Assembly: GCF_002019705.1 (NCBI RefSeq)
Contig: NZ_KV917377.1
Span: forward strand, 990,565-1,054,564
Direction of reading: 5' to 3'
Source: Shouchella patagoniensis
GTDB lineage: Bacteria > Bacillota > Bacilli > Bacillales > Bacillaceae_D
Length of the DNA stretch: 64,000 bases
The notes below the pieces were generated by a model. The model was not told the DNA's origin, did not search any database, and worked only from the letters and a program-made list of their open reading frames with translations. The position numbers were made by a program, and so were the translations under genes. Positions 35,816-45,941 of the stretch are shown here, piece by piece (position 1 is the stretch's first letter; the number at the start of each line of letters is the position of its first letter).

Positions 35816-37234
35816 TTACATATGAATTGCACGTTTATCCACCGCTAAGGCTGCTTCTCCAATTGCTTCCGACAATGTTGGATGAGGATGAATTGTCTCA
35901 CCGATTTCAAAATAGGCAGCATCAAGAAATTTAGCAAGCGCCGCTTCAGAAATCAATTCTGTCGCATGACCCCCTATTATATGAACACCAAGCAAGTCGT
36001 TGTTGGAAGCATCAGCGATTAGTTTAACAAAACCTTCTTCATCCCCCTGCACAAGTGCCTTTCCAATTGCAGCAAAAGGGAACGTACCTACTTTAATTTG
36101 ATAGCCTGCCTTCTTGGCTTGCGCTTCAGTTAAACCTACTTGAGCTGATTCCGGAAAACTATAAATGCACGAAGCGACAGTTAAAGGGTTGATGGGTTCA
36201 ACATGCTTGTTACTCATATGTGCAACTGCAAGTAATCCCTCATGGCTAGCTACATGCGCCAGTTGCAGTCCACCAATACAATCACCAATGGCATATATAT
36301 GCGATTCTTTCGTTTGACCATACTCATTAACTGAGATGTAACCGTTTTCTAAAACGATGTCTGTATTATCAATTCCTATGTCAGCGACGTTTGCTGTACG
36401 TCCGATTGAAACAAGCATTTTTTCTGCATTTAATTGTTGTGACGTCCCTTTTTGCTGAATCGTCGCTGTTACGCTGCCCTCAACCTGAAGGGATTCTTCA
36501 TCCAAACTCGCACCTATATAAAATTCAACACCACGCTTTTGTAGTTGTTTCATCATTTCCTTGGAAATAACTTCATCAGCTGTTGGCAAGATTCGTTCGG
36601 CAGTTTCAATAACCGTTACTTTGACGCCAAAGTCAACTAACATAGACGCCCACTCAATACCAATAACGCCTCCACCAACAATCAACATAGACGCTGGAAG
36701 TTCAGTCAGTTCAAGGGCATGATCCGAACTTAAAACATATTCACTATCAAACGGTGTATTAGGCAACGGACGAGGTGATGATCCAGTTGCTAAGATAACA
36801 TTGGACCCAATCAGCATTTCATTCTCTCCATTTTCCAAATCAACTGAGATCGTTCCTGGAGAAGGGGAAAAAATCGAAGGCCCAAGCATTCTCCCTCTAC
36901 CGCTATACACATCAATTTTCCCTTTGTTCATTAAAGCCTTGACACCATTTGCTAGTCGATCAACGATTTCTTGCTTTCGGGTTTGTACATCCGAAAAGTT
37001 AAGTTCAATATTTTCTGCTTTTATGCCATAGTTACTAGCATTTTTTGCCGTTCGAAAAACCTCTGCACTCCTCAATAATGCTTTACTTGGAATGCAACCT
37101 CTATGTAAACAAGTACCACCTAGTAGATCACGTTCAACTAACGCTGTTTTTAAGCCTTCTTGAGCGGCACGGATGGCGGCTGAATAGCCGCCCGTCCCTC
37201 CACCAACAATAACCAGATCGTAGTTTTCAGCCAT
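35816..37234 (-). CDS. lpdV: Dihydrolipoyl dehydrogenase, E3 of the branched-chain complex
   Basis: 472 residues. FAD motif VIVGGGTGGYSAAIRAAQEG, redox Cys42/Cys47 in [19 protein letters not shown] motif LIVGGGVIGIEWASML, the second FAD motif IYAIGDCIGG, and terminal HPHPTLSEA. Paralogous to pdhD but clearly diverged (HR instead of NV between the cysteines). Encoded between bcd and bkdAA, so it serves the branched-chain complex. Confidence 0.95.
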   Translation of the reverse strand: MAENYDLVIVGGGTGGYSAAIRAAQEGLKTALVERDLLGGTCLHRGCIPSKALLRSAEVFRTAKNASNYGIKAENIELNFSDVQTRKQEIVDRLANGVKALMNKGKIDVYSGRGRMLGPSIFSPSPGTISVDLENGENEMLIGSNVILATGSSPRPLPNTPFDSEYVLSSDHALELTELPASMLIVGGGVIGIEWASMLVDFGVKVTVIETAERILPTADEVISKEMMKQLQKRGVEFYIGASLDEESLQVEGSVTATIQQKGTSQQLNAEKMLVSIGRTANVADIGIDNTDIVLENGYISVNEYGQTKESHIYAIGDCIGGLQLAHVASHEGLLAVAHMSNKHVEPINPLTVASCIYSFPESAQVGLTEAQAKKAGYQIKVGTFPFAAIGKALVQGDEEGFVKLIADASNNDLLGVHIIGGHATELISEAALAKFLDAAYFEIGETIHPHPTLSEAIGEAALAVDKRAIHM

Positions 37235-37255
37235 ATTGGTATCACCTTTTCCTCT

Positions 37256-38353
37256 TTATTTCTTGCGCGAAAGAATATGGTGTTCGTTTTGTAAAAACGT
37301 TCCTCTTGCATAGCGCATACGTTCAATTCGCTGCTCGGCCATCTGGTCTGCAGCTTGAAAAGTTGGTATATTGTTCTCGCGTGCAATCTCAAACACACGC
37401 GCGACATTATCATAAATGCCTTCCACTTTTTTAAAAGCTCGGTCCCGGTTATAACCGTTTAACTCATCCGCCACATTAATGACTCCACCTGCATTAATAA
37501 CGTAATCAGGCGCGTACGCAATGCCCATTTCCTGCAATTTAACACCATGCGCTTCTTCTCTTAATTGATTGTTTGCCGCTCCAGCAATAACGGATGCTTT
37601 TACTGTTTTCAACGTCTCATCATTTATTATTCCGCCTAAAGCACACGGCGCAAAAATATCACAGTCCACACTGTAGATTTCATCTGGTTCTACCGCTTTC
37701 GCACCAAACTCTGCGACAGCACGCTCCACCGAAGGTTTATGGATATCGGTTACGATTAATTGAGCGCCATCTTTATGAAGGTATTTACACAAGTGATAAG
37801 AAACATTTCCGACACCTTGAATCGCAATTGTTTTTCCAGCTAAATCTTCAGAACCAAGGCCAGCTTTAGCAGCTGCTTTCATACCTACATAAACACCGTA
37901 AGCCGTAACCGGTGATGGATTCCCTGATGCTCCAAAAGCTGGAGAGATCCCAGTTACATAATCCGTTTCATCATGAATGGTATCCATATCTTCAACGGTT
38001 GTACCAACATCTTCAGCGGTAATATAACGTCCATTTAAGCCTTGAATATAACGACCAAAAGCACGGAACATTTCCGGATTTTTGTCTTTACGAGCATCTC
38101 CAATAATGACTGCTTTTCCGCCACCCAGATTTAATCCTGCCGCAGCATTTTTATATGTCATACCTCTTGATAATCGAAGTACATCTTCAAATGCTTCTTC
38201 TTCTGTTTCATAATTCCACATTCTCGTACCGCCGAGCGCAGGTCCCAACGTAGTATCGTGAATGGCAATAATCGCCTTTAATCCAGATGTGCGGTCTTGA
38301 CAGACAACTAGCTGTTCATAATCACGCTCCACCATTTTTGTGAACAAATTCAT
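37256..38353 (-). CDS. bcd: Leucine (branched-chain amino acid) dehydrogenase
   Basis: 365 residues. Glu/Leu/Phe/Val dehydrogenase family: [12 protein letters not shown], the catalytic Lys in [20 protein letters not shown] and the NAD motif [14 protein letters not shown] are visible. It converts Leu, Ile and Val to the 2-oxo acids used by the following bkd genes. It is the first gene downstream of the sigma-54 promoter. In B. subtilis ptb precedes and buk follows bcd; neither is present here. Confidence 0.95.
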   Translation of the reverse strand: MNLFTKMVERDYEQLVVCQDRTSGLKAIIAIHDTTLGPALGGTRMWNYETEEEAFEDVLRLSRGMTYKNAAAGLNLGGGKAVIIGDARKDKNPEMFRAFGRYIQGLNGRYITAEDVGTTVEDMDTIHDETDYVTGISPAFGASGNPSPVTAYGVYVGMKAAAKAGLGSEDLAGKTIAIQGVGNVSYHLCKYLHKDGAQLIVTDIHKPSVERAVAEFGAKAVEPDEIYSVDCDIFAPCALGGIINDETLKTVKASVIAGAANNQLREEAHGVKLQEMGIAYAPDYVINAGGVINVADELNGYNRDRAFKKVEGIYDNVARVFEIARENNIPTFQAADQMAEQRIERMRYARGTFLQNEHHILSRKK

Positions 38354-38410
38354 GTTACATCCCCCTTAACTTAGCTAGACCATTTCGGCATGAAGCTCCC
38401 CTACTTACAA

Positions 38411-38426
38411 TGCAAAAACGGTGCCA
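38411..38426 (-). promoter_or_regulatory. Sigma-54 (-24/-12) promoter of the bkd operon
   Basis: On the minus strand TGGCAC-CGTTT-TTGCA, a perfect fit to the -24 GG and -12 GC elements (TGGCAC, five bases, TTGCA), about 58 bases before bcd. It pairs naturally with the upstream sigma-54 activator gene bkdR. Confidence 0.9.
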
Positions 38427-38468
38427 AATATGTTCCAGCAAGGAAACAACCCTTCCAACACGCTTCCG

Positions 38469-38501
38469 TGCATTTTTTTGCATGGTCTGCAAAAAAATGC
38501 A
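38469..38501. promoter_or_regulatory. Candidate BkdR upstream activating sequence (double palindrome)
   Basis: TGCATTTTTTTGCA (38469-38482) and its complement TGCAAAAAAATGCA (38488-38501) form a 14-base inverted repeat, each arm itself nearly palindromic (TGCA ends). It lies 43-90 bases upstream of the -24 element and directly follows the bkdR stop, so it may also act as the bkdR terminator. Confidence 0.6.
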
Positions 38502-38508
38502 GGCAAAA

Positions 38509-40491
38509 TTATTCAAGTTGATGTTTTTCCATCTTGTAATAGAGTGACCGTACAGAGATTCCGAGTCTTTTCGCGGCCTCTGTTTTTATCCCTTTCGTTT
38601 CGGTAAGAACCGCATGTATATAGTCTCTTTCTCTTTCGGCAAGATATTCACTCAAATTACTCTTGAATAACTCCTTATTCACTTCAATTTCTTCAGAGCC
38701 AATGTTTTTTGACTTCTTTACTGGCAAGGGAACATTCTGAAGTTCGGTTGCTCCAAGATTCATATAAATCATTGCTCGAGCTAAAACATTCTCAAGCTCA
38801 CGAACATTCCCAGGCCAATCATACTCTTGAAAATCGGAAAGAACAAGCTTCGAAATCGATTGAATATTTCGGCCGAAATCTTGGTTTAATTTCTGTATAA
38901 GATATGTAGCTAAGGGCGCCAAGTCATTTATACGTTCACGTAAAGGTGGTATTCGAATTGGTAATTTATTTAATCGATAGTATAAATCCTCTCTGAATCG
39001 CTTCTCATGGAGCGCGGCATAAAGATCAACATTTGTTGCAGCTATCACTCGTACATCCATTGCAATTGGCTTTGTCCCTCCTACACGGACAATTTCTTTT
39101 TCTTGTAAAACGCGTAATAATTTCGCCTGTGTACTTTGAGATAATTCACCAACTTCATCCAAGAAGATGCTTCCTCCAGCCGCTTCTTCAAATAAGCCCT
39201 TTTTACCCGTTCTTAACGCACCTGAAAATGCCCCCTGTTCATAACCAAATAATTCACTCTCTAACAAAGACTCTGTAAGAGCCGCACAGTTAACCCTTAC
39301 AAATGGCTGCTTTCGACGCTCGCTCTCGTTGTGGATCGCGTGCGCAAATAGCTCCTTTCCGGTCCCTGTTTCCCCCAGTAGTAAAATTGGTAAAGACGTC
39401 TCTGCTCCAAGCTTTGCTTGGTTAATCGCTAATGACATTCCTTCCGAAGAACCAACAATGTCATCAAATGAATAGTTTGCTTCTAAACTGGCTAATTTTC
39501 TTTTTGCTTGACGCAACTGACTAGTTATTTTATTTAACTCTGACACATCATGTATAACGCCAACGCTTCCTTTTAAATGGCCATCCACAACAACTGGAGC
39601 TACGTTAACTACTACATCTTGTTTCCTTGGACCAAGCTTCAATCTAGCTCCTCGAACTGGTCTTTCTGTTTGTAACACTTGCATATGGATGCTCTCGCCT
39701 TCAGATATGTCTGTCGTTGCTGGTTTACCTACTATCTGTTCTGGTAAGAGCCCTGTCATTTTTGTATATGCTGGATTAATCATTAAGCCCGTGCCCTTTT
39801 CATCAACAACAGAAATCGCATCATTTGATGAATAGATAATAGCTTCAAGCATTGTCTGGATACTACGTAAGTCCGTAATTTGTTCGGCCATTTGTGTCGC
39901 TTCGGTGACATCTTTAAAGATCGCAATGGCCCCTGTGCCTCGTCCATTATGTATTAGGGGCATTCTCGTCGTGACAATCGTTGTGCCATTTGCAAATGTT
40001 TGCAACTGATTATACTCTGGTTGCTTCGTTCTAATTACTCGAGGCAATCCACTTGAAGGAAGCAACTGTTGTATAGCGGCACCAATACTAGAATTCATTT
40101 GAATATCAGCCATTTGTGCTGCAGCTTCATTCATATACTGGACTGTCGCATCAACGTTCACAATAATCATACCGTCTTCAATTGCATCAATGGCTTTTTC
40201 CATAAGAAGATGGCCATCAATTGCAGAAAATATGAGACTCCACGCATACTCAAAATGAACATGCTTACCTTCTATCCCTGTATCTTCTTTGGCAATGACA
40301 ATATCAGCTTCACCACCATCATCCATCTCCACTTCGATGGAACAGTTCGCTATGTTATTTTCACGCGCAATCCGCTTGAGCTCATCATCTTCTGAGATAA
40401 TAAAAAGCACCTTTACTACACGAAGTTTCATTATCAATACAAGTAGACGCTGTGCTTCAATACCCTCACCAACGAAGATTGCTTTTTTCAA
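38509..40491 (-). CDS. bkdR: Sigma-54-dependent activator BkdR
   Basis: 660 residues. N-terminal sensory part (about 1-110), two PAS-like regions (about 110-210 and 222-330, [20 protein letters not shown]), an AAA+ sigma-54 activation domain (about 345-575: Walker [14 protein letters not shown], Walker [32 protein letters not shown]) and a C-terminal Fis-type helix-turn-helix ([20 protein letters not shown]). The sigma-54 contact loop reads GAFSGA rather than the usual GAFTGA. It activates bcd-bkd in response to branched-chain amino acids. A possible terminator/enhancer palindrome follows. Confidence 0.95.
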   Translation of the reverse strand: MKKAIFVGEGIEAQRLLVLIMKLRVVKVLFIISEDDELKRIARENNIANCSIEVEMDDGGEADIVIAKEDTGIEGKHVHFEYAWSLIFSAIDGHLLMEKAIDAIEDGMIIVNVDATVQYMNEAAAQMADIQMNSSIGAAIQQLLPSSGLPRVIRTKQPEYNQLQTFANGTTIVTTRMPLIHNGRGTGAIAIFKDVTEATQMAEQITDLRSIQTMLEAIIYSSNDAISVVDEKGTGLMINPAYTKMTGLLPEQIVGKPATTDISEGESIHMQVLQTERPVRGARLKLGPRKQDVVVNVAPVVVDGHLKGSVGVIHDVSELNKITSQLRQAKRKLASLEANYSFDDIVGSSEGMSLAINQAKLGAETSLPILLLGETGTGKELFAHAIHNESERRKQPFVRVNCAALTESLLESELFGYEQGAFSGALRTGKKGLFEEAAGGSIFLDEVGELSQSTQAKLLRVLQEKEIVRVGGTKPIAMDVRVIAATNVDLYAALHEKRFREDLYYRLNKLPIRIPPLRERINDLAPLATYLIQKLNQDFGRNIQSISKLVLSDFQEYDWPGNVRELENVLARAMIYMNLGATELQNVPLPVKKSKNIGSEEIEVNKELFKSNLSEYLAERERDYIHAVLTETKGIKTEAAKRLGISVRSLYYKMEKHQLE

Positions 40492-40649
40492 GACATCACC
40501 TCATTTTAAAAATTAGGACTTGGTCTTACGTGCTGATGTCATTTATTTTAAGTATCGTATAATTAAGCTAATGATGCAAGAACAACGTGTACATTCTCAT
40601 GAATCTGTTCTACAATAGAATCAGCACATAGAAAGAAAAGAGGGGTTTC

Positions 40650-40898
40650 ATGGGCAGACTCATTGCTTTATGCATCTTACTTGTCCCTATTATTGGTGCT
40701 GGTTACGGCATTAAACTCATACGTGATTCTTTTTTCTTTATCCAACTAACTCCCTACCCAAATATTTGGATTCAATTCTTAGCAGGCCTTGTCTTTTTTT
40801 TCCTCGGTCTATTTTTCATGGCCGGATTTATTTTCCATCGAGATAAAAAAAGAGGGAAGGTGAAGGTATCTTCATCGTTATTTAATAAAAAGGCATAG
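40650..40898 (+). CDS. yqzF: DUF2627 membrane protein YqzF
   Basis: 82 residues, two membrane helices (about 4-22 and 40-66) with the conserved-looking GAGYGIKLIRDSFF between and PYPNIWIQFLAGL at the second. The family and its position beside bkdR match B. subtilis. Function unknown. Divergent from bkdR; ATG after AGAGGGG. The stop lies inside the hairpin shared with the next, convergent gene. Confidence 0.88.
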   Translation: MGRLIALCILLVPIIGAGYGIKLIRDSFFFIQLTPYPNIWIQFLAGLVFFFLGLFFMAGFIFHRDKKRGKVKVSSSLFNKKA

Positions 40899-40914
40899 CT
40901 AGCTATGCCTTTTT
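40887..40914. terminator. Shared convergent terminator overlapping two stop codons
   Basis: AAAAAGGCATAGCT / AGCTATGCCTTTTT, a perfect 28-base palindrome. The stop of yqzF (40896-40898) is inside it and the convergent gene's stop is at its other edge. Confidence 0.85.
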
Positions 40915-41680
40915 ATTTGTCCCTTAAACCCAAATTTTCAATCCATCGAAAAAATGGCATCTGTAATCCCCTTGTTTTTTTAAAGAAAAGCATCCCCATA
41001 TAAGCAAATACCAATAAAACAAGTAACAAGTAAACAGGAGTATTAATGACAGAAACAAACCAGATAGCCATCATTGTCCCAACTAATAAAGCACCATTTA
41101 TCCCAAAAGAAGCCTGTCCTTCTCCTTCGAGTACAAACACAATATAAAGAACTGTTACACCATATAATACATCTGTGAACGCCGGCACTTCTATAAAAAA
41201 GCAACTCATGATTAAGAATAAAAGGCTTACTTTCCACAGACGCAATGGTTTTTCATTAGCTACTTTGCACACAAGAGGAAAAACAAGGAACACTAATATC
41301 GTTGTAGCTAAATTTATTATTCCTAATGTTTCCGACCTCCATAAAATGTACCAAGAAAATAAGGCTGCGGTCGTTCCCATTACGATCATTACTGGGTGCT
41401 TTATCTTAAACGGTTGCATCGCGAAACAATCATTTTTGTCACAATAAAATCCGATTGTCCAAATCACCGTTGCATAAAAAAGTGCTGCATATGAGAAAAA
41501 TATATTTTCGCTAGCAACGTATCCACAAAGCACTGAATAACTAAATAAAATAAACGCTCCTAAACTATAAGGCAACTCTTTCCCTTTACTCATTGCCGTC
41601 CAGGTAGCATCTGCAAAACCGGCCATCAATACAATAGCAATTAACGGCAACATTAAAAAAAGGGCCACATATATCCACAT
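40913..41680 (-). CDS. Polytopic membrane protein, unknown
   Basis: 255 residues, about eight membrane helices, few charged residues; a Cys-containing loop FYCDKNDCFAMQ lies near residue 80. ATG preceded by GAGGAGGA. I do not recognise the family; the helix density suggests a carrier or an enzyme of lipid metabolism, but no motif decides. It is monocistronic downstream of spo0A and not part of the B. subtilis layout here. Confidence 0.75.
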   Translation of the reverse strand: MWIYVALFLMLPLIAIVLMAGFADATWTAMSKGKELPYSLGAFILFSYSVLCGYVASENIFFSYAALFYATVIWTIGFYCDKNDCFAMQPFKIKHPVMIVMGTTAALFSWYILWRSETLGIINLATTILVFLVFPLVCKVANEKPLRLWKVSLLFLIMSCFFIEVPAFTDVLYGVTVLYIVFVLEGEGQASFGINGALLVGTMMAIWFVSVINTPVYLLLVLLVFAYMGMLFFKKTRGLQMPFFRWIENLGLRDK

Positions 41681-41768
41681 GACTAATCCTCCTCTCTTTT
41701 TCTTTTCAGGAAAACCTTTATTAATTAGTATGAGAATCTATACATGAAATTAGCCATTGACGCACAAA

Positions 41769-41797
41769 AAAAGCAAGCGCTAATCAGCACTTACTTT
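41769..41797 (-). terminator. Terminator of spo0A
   Basis: On the minus strand AGTAAGTGCT / AGCGCTTGCT (two G-U pairs) with a GATT loop and T7 tail. Confidence 0.75.
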
Positions 41798-41805
41798 TAT
41801 TTTCG

Positions 41806-42591
41806 TTAGCTCACTTTATGTTCGATGCGGAGTTTGTCAGCTACCATCGCAATAAATTCAGAGTTCGTCGGTTTTGCTTTTGAATGACTGACTGTGTAAC
41901 CAAATAATGTGGAAATGGAATCAATATTCCCTCTACTCCAAGCCACTTCAATTGCATGACGGATTGCTCGCTCAACTCTACTTGCCGTAGTATTAAACTT
42001 CTTAGCAATATCGGGATAAAGTACTTTTGTTATCGACCCCAGTAATTCAATGTCCTTATAAACCATTGTAATGGCTTCTCGCAAATACATGTATCCTTTA
42101 ATATGAGCAGGCACTCCAATTTCATGAATAATGCTTGTGATACTTGCATCCAAGTTAATTTGTCTTCCTTCATTACGAGGTGCGCTAAATGTTAACGAAG
42201 AGGATTTTGCTCTTGTTAATTTATTACCGCCAATTTCTCTGATTTTATCCATTAAAGCGTCCATATCAAACGGTTTTAGTACATAATAAGCCGCCCCAAA
42301 ATCTACAGCACGTTTTGTTACGTCTTCCTGCCCAAAAGCAGTTAGCATAATAATTTGTGGTTTTTTTGCCTTCTGACTTAATCGCTCAAGAACAGCCAAT
42401 CCATCTAAATGAGGCATAATAATATCGAGAAGCAACACGTCAGGAGCCTTTTCTTCTACAACAGTTAAGCACTCTTGTCCATTATAAGCAGTACCCACAA
42501 CTTCCATATCATTTTGAGCACCCACGTACTCACTAAGTAAATGAACCAACTCTCTGTTATCATCTGCGATGCAGACTGTTACATTACTCAT
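41806..42591 (-). CDS. spo0A: Master sporulation regulator Spo0A
   Basis: 261 residues. Receiver domain (1-125) with Asp10, Asp11, phosphoacceptor Asp56 ([12 protein letters not shown]) and KPF at about 106-108; linker; C-terminal DNA-binding domain (about 150-261, [20 protein letters not shown] and [21 protein letters not shown]). Phosphorylated through the phosphorelay, it switches on sporulation genes. A sigma-H-type promoter and two perfect 0A boxes lie upstream, as expected for autoregulation. Sda, also in this window, dampens its phosphorylation. Confidence 0.98.
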   Translation of the reverse strand: MSNVTVCIADDNRELVHLLSEYVGAQNDMEVVGTAYNGQECLTVVEEKAPDVLLLDIIMPHLDGLAVLERLSQKAKKPQIIMLTAFGQEDVTKRAVDFGAAYYVLKPFDMDALMDKIREIGGNKLTRAKSSSLTFSAPRNEGRQINLDASITSIIHEIGVPAHIKGYMYLREAITMVYKDIELLGSITKVLYPDIAKKFNTTASRVERAIRHAIEVAWSRGNIDSISTLFGYTVSHSKAKPTNSEFIAMVADKLRIEHKVS

Positions 42592-42628
42592 TTATTCTTC
42601 CCCCAGTTCCTTTTGGTGTACTTAATCG

Positions 42629-42655
42629 ATTCGACAAAGGCTCATACATTCCTTT
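42629..42655 (-). promoter_or_regulatory. Sigma-H-type spo0A promoter with overlapping 0A box
   Basis: On the minus strand AAAGGAAT (42655-42648), 12 bases, GTCGAAT (42635-42629), matching the sigma-H consensus (RnAGGAww, RnnGAAT). A perfect 0A box TGTCGAA (42636-42630) overlaps the -10 element. Confidence 0.7.
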
Positions 42656-42718
42656 AATTAATTTCAAATAAGCCGATTTATTAACAAAAAAGCATTTATT
42701 CTCTTAAATACTCTCTTT

Positions 42719-42725
42719 TTCGACA
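42719..42725 (-). promoter_or_regulatory. Upstream 0A box of spo0A
   Basis: TGTCGAA on the minus strand, a perfect 0A box, about 65 bases upstream of the sigma-H -35. Such boxes bind Spo0A~P and set feedback. Confidence 0.6.
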
Positions 42726-42814
42726 TATTTCAAAACTTTATCTCTTCTCTTTCTTTTATTGTAACAAAGAAATGTGCAGAGTCGTGTATTTTATTCGTTG
42801 AAAAGCAAAAAATA

Positions 42815-42840
42815 GCTAAAACGAGTCATTAACTCGCTTT
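42815..42840 (-). terminator. Terminator-like hairpin at the end of spoIVB
   Basis: AAAGCGAG / CTCGTTTT arms overlapping the spoIVB stop region on the minus strand, with a T-rich stretch after. It would limit read-through into spo0A. Confidence 0.5.
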
Positions 42841-44112
42841 AGCCTCTAGAAGACCGGTATGAATTCCTGCTTCTTCAAGCATCCAGCCTATATGACATCC
42901 ATACCCTGATGTCGGATCGTTAACAAATACATGAGTTACAGCACCAATAAGTTTGCCATCTTGAATAATTGGGCTTCCACTCATGCCTTGTACAATTCCC
43001 CCAGTTTCTTTTAACAACGTGGGGTCTGTTACTTTGATAACCATACCTTTTGTCGCTGGCTTATCCTGATTAATGCTCGAAACAATTTCAACATCAAATT
43101 GTTCAACCTTTTCATCATTTAAAACCGTCAATATTTTCGCTGGTCCTTCTTTTACTTCTGCCGCAGTTGTAATTGGAAGCGGTGTGTCATATAAGTTATT
43201 TTCCAATTGATTACGATGAAGTTCACCATAAATGCCCAGCGGACTATTTTTATTAATCGTACCTAAAACATCTTTGTCTTTAGAAATACTCGCAAGCTTT
43301 TCCCCTGGCTCACCATGAATCCCTTTTGAAATGGATGTAACAGAAGAACGCATCACTTGACCATCATGTACGGCAACCGGCTTTTTTGTATCAATATCTG
43401 AAATAACATGACCTAAAGCACCATATTTTTTACTTTTTGGTTCAAAGAACGTCATTGTTCCTACACCAGCGGCAGAATCACGAATGTATAAACCTAAACG
43501 ATATAAGTGATCCCCTTTCGCTTTTTCAGGTTTAATTATTGTTTGAATCGCATGACTGTCTCTAATGACTTCAACGTTAAGTTCTTTGTCAGATTCTCCT
43601 GCATCTTGAACAAACTTTGATACTTCATTCATCGAATGCATTTTTATCCCATTAATTTTAGTAATCATATCACCAACTTCAATTCCTGCGAACTCACCAG
43701 GGGATTTTTGACCTTTGGTAGTCTCGATTAAATGATGGCCAACAACCAAAACCCCTTCTGTATTCAGTTTTACGCCAATTGATTGGCCACCAGGAATTAC
43801 TTTAATTTCTGGAATAACATTTACATCAATTGCTTTTATCGGAAAATGACCAGCTTTCATAACGACTTCCGCTTTTCCTGACTCATTTCCCTGTATATAT
43901 GTCTGATCACCGTCATTATAAGTGGACGCTACAACAACATTTTCAACATTTAATGATGCTGTAGTCGTTTCAAGTGCCAATTCGCTTCCTTGAAACATCG
44001 TAATACTAGTCGGAACTTCAATGAATTGCTTAACCTGTTGTGACAATCCTAGTGAAAAAACACATAATAAAAGCATAACCCCAATTACAATTCGTGCACC
44101 CTCTTTTTTCAA
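42829..44112 (-). CDS. spoIVB: SpoIVB serine peptidase (sigma-K checkpoint)
   Basis: About 427 residues from a TTG at 44112, which GAGGAGTGA selects; the frame is open to 44139. N-terminal membrane anchor, PDZ domain (about 105-190, [19 protein letters not shown]), then the S55 peptidase domain with the His in [11 protein letters not shown] and the Ser in [11 protein letters not shown]. Made in the forespore, it cleaves SpoIVFA and triggers pro-sigma-K processing. Adjacent to spo0A as in all Bacillus. Confidence 0.96.
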   Translation of the reverse strand: MKKEGARIVIGVMLLLCVFSLGLSQQVKQFIEVPTSITMFQGSELALETTTASLNVENVVVASTYNDGDQTYIQGNESGKAEVVMKAGHFPIKAIDVNVIPEIKVIPGGQSIGVKLNTEGVLVVGHHLIETTKGQKSPGEFAGIEVGDMITKINGIKMHSMNEVSKFVQDAGESDKELNVEVIRDSHAIQTIIKPEKAKGDHLYRLGLYIRDSAAGVGTMTFFEPKSKKYGALGHVISDIDTKKPVAVHDGQVMRSSVTSISKGIHGEPGEKLASISKDKDVLGTINKNSPLGIYGELHRNQLENNLYDTPLPITTAAEVKEGPAKILTVLNDEKVEQFDVEIVSSINQDKPATKGMVIKVTDPTLLKETGGIVQGMSGSPIIQDGKLIGAVTHVFVNDPTSGYGCHIGWMLEEAGIHTGLLEAKAS

Positions 44113-44202
44113 ACCGTTCACTCCTCGCTCCCAACCCACACCTCCATGCTGGCTGTACTATTAATGTTGCCTCGAGAAGCCATATTTATAACCGATGAAA
44201 AA

Positions 44203-44231
44203 AGAAAAAGCCACCCAATATGGGCAGCATT
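44203..44231 (-). terminator. Terminator of recN
   Basis: GCTGCCCA / TGGGTGGC arms on the minus strand with a TAT loop, followed by TTTTTCTTTTTT. Confidence 0.75.
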
Positions 44232-44232
44232 T

Positions 44233-45924
44233 CTATGGATGAACTTTCTTCTTTTTTGCTTGATCAAGTAACTCCTGTGCATTTTTTCTTGTTATTTCAG
44301 TTACTTCAACACCAGATAACATTCTTGCTAACTCATTTACCTTCGTTATGCCTGTCAAAGATTGCACATTTGTAATTACCCGGTCGCCCTGTTCTTCTTT
44401 TGAAATGTATAGATGCTGATCGGCCATCGCAGCTACTTGGGGCAAATGAGAAATGCATAGTACTTGAGATCCATTTGATATGCGTTGAATCTTCTCAGCA
44501 ATTGCTTGAGCAACCCTGCCACTCACACCTGTATCTACTTCGTCAAAAATAACAGATGTCACCGCTCCATTAGCAGAAAAGATCGATTTCAGAGCCAGCA
44601 TAATCCTTGATATCTCTCCACCAGAAGCGACTTTAGCTAAAGGCTTAATTGGTTCCCCAGGATTCGTTGAGATCATAAATTCGACTTTATCTTGACCATC
44701 TTTATGAAAGGAATGCGGTCCATTTGAATGAAAAGCAACATGGAATTTTGTTTTCTCCATGTATAAATCCCTTAGTTGAATCATAATGGCATCTTTTAAG
44801 TAAGCAGCCGCAGCTTTACGTAAATCCGTTACAGTTTCTGCTTCTAATTCTAAGTCAGCGATCATTGCTTGATGCTTTTCTTCTAATTCTTTCATCCGAT
44901 CATCTTTATTTGATATGACTTCAAGCTCCTCTTCAATTATAGCCGCATACTCAAGGATCGCTTCAACTGAATCCCCGTATTTTTTCTTAAGCTTATCGAT
45001 TTCAGCAAGACGAGCTTCAACCTGTTCCAGCGTGACAGGATTAAAATCAACATTATCCAACGCTTCACGAATTGAATAAGTTGCCTCCTCAAACATGTAA
45101 AAACTAGAGGAAGCTTGTTCATATAACGGCTTGATATCTTCATCAATTGAAGCTGCCGTTTCAAGATGAGAAAGCATGCCGCTAATAAAATCTAATCCTC
45201 GTTCTTCCCCATACAAGTGTTCATAACTACGCTTTAATGCTTCATAAAGCTTTTCACTATTCGCCAGTTTAAAACGATCAGCTTGGAGGCGTAAATCTTC
45301 TTCAGGTACTAATTTCGCTTTTTCTATTTCTGCTAATTGATACGTATATAAATCCGTTTTTTGAGCAATTTCTTGCGCATTTTGATTTAATTCTTTCATA
45401 CGCTTATCCAACTTTAGGACTTGATCATATAATTTGCGATATTCCGCTAATGCTTTCGTTAACTCTTTTCCACCAAATCCATCTAATAAATCTAAATGTT
45501 CTTCAGGATGCATCAACGATTGATGTTCATGTTGACCATGGACATCAATTAATGATTGTCCAATTTCTCGAAGTGAGCCAATTGTCATTAATTTTCCATT
45601 TATACGGCAAATGCTTTTTCCTGCCTCCGTAATATCACGTCGTAAAATCAACATTCCTTCTTCTAGGTCAATGCCTAAAGACTCAAGTTTATTAAAAACA
45701 GGGTGAGATGGTTCTAGAGAGAATAAACCCTCAATTTCAGCGCGCTTTTCTCCGAATCGAACAAATTCTGCTGATCCTCTTCCTCCAAGTAGTAATCCTA
45801 TGGCATCAATAATAATTGATTTGCCAGCTCCTGTTTCACCTGTTAATACCGTCAATCCTTTTTCAAAAGGAACTGTTAACGATCGGATAATGGCAAAGTT
45901 TTTAATGGATAGTTCCATTAACAT
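44233..45924 (-). CDS. recN: DNA repair protein RecN
   Basis: 563 residues. SMC-like ATPase of double-strand break repair: Walker A LTGETGAGKSIIIDAIG near the N-terminus, two coiled-coil arms (about 160-390), then LASGGEISRIMLAL and Walker B SVIFDEVDTGVSG plus CISHLPQVAA. Length is normal. ATG follows AAAGGTGG at ten bases. It starts 17 bases after ahrC, as in B. subtilis. Confidence 0.96.
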   Translation of the reverse strand: MLMELSIKNFAIIRSLTVPFEKGLTVLTGETGAGKSIIIDAIGLLLGGRGSAEFVRFGEKRAEIEGLFSLEPSHPVFNKLESLGIDLEEGMLILRRDITEAGKSICRINGKLMTIGSLREIGQSLIDVHGQHEHQSLMHPEEHLDLLDGFGGKELTKALAEYRKLYDQVLKLDKRMKELNQNAQEIAQKTDLYTYQLAEIEKAKLVPEEDLRLQADRFKLANSEKLYEALKRSYEHLYGEERGLDFISGMLSHLETAASIDEDIKPLYEQASSSFYMFEEATYSIREALDNVDFNPVTLEQVEARLAEIDKLKKKYGDSVEAILEYAAIIEEELEVISNKDDRMKELEEKHQAMIADLELEAETVTDLRKAAAAYLKDAIMIQLRDLYMEKTKFHVAFHSNGPHSFHKDGQDKVEFMISTNPGEPIKPLAKVASGGEISRIMLALKSIFSANGAVTSVIFDEVDTGVSGRVAQAIAEKIQRISNGSQVLCISHLPQVAAMADQHLYISKEEQGDRVITNVQSLTGITKVNELARMLSGVEVTEITRKNAQELLDQAKKKKVHP

Positions 45925-45941
45925 GTGAAAATCGCCACCTT

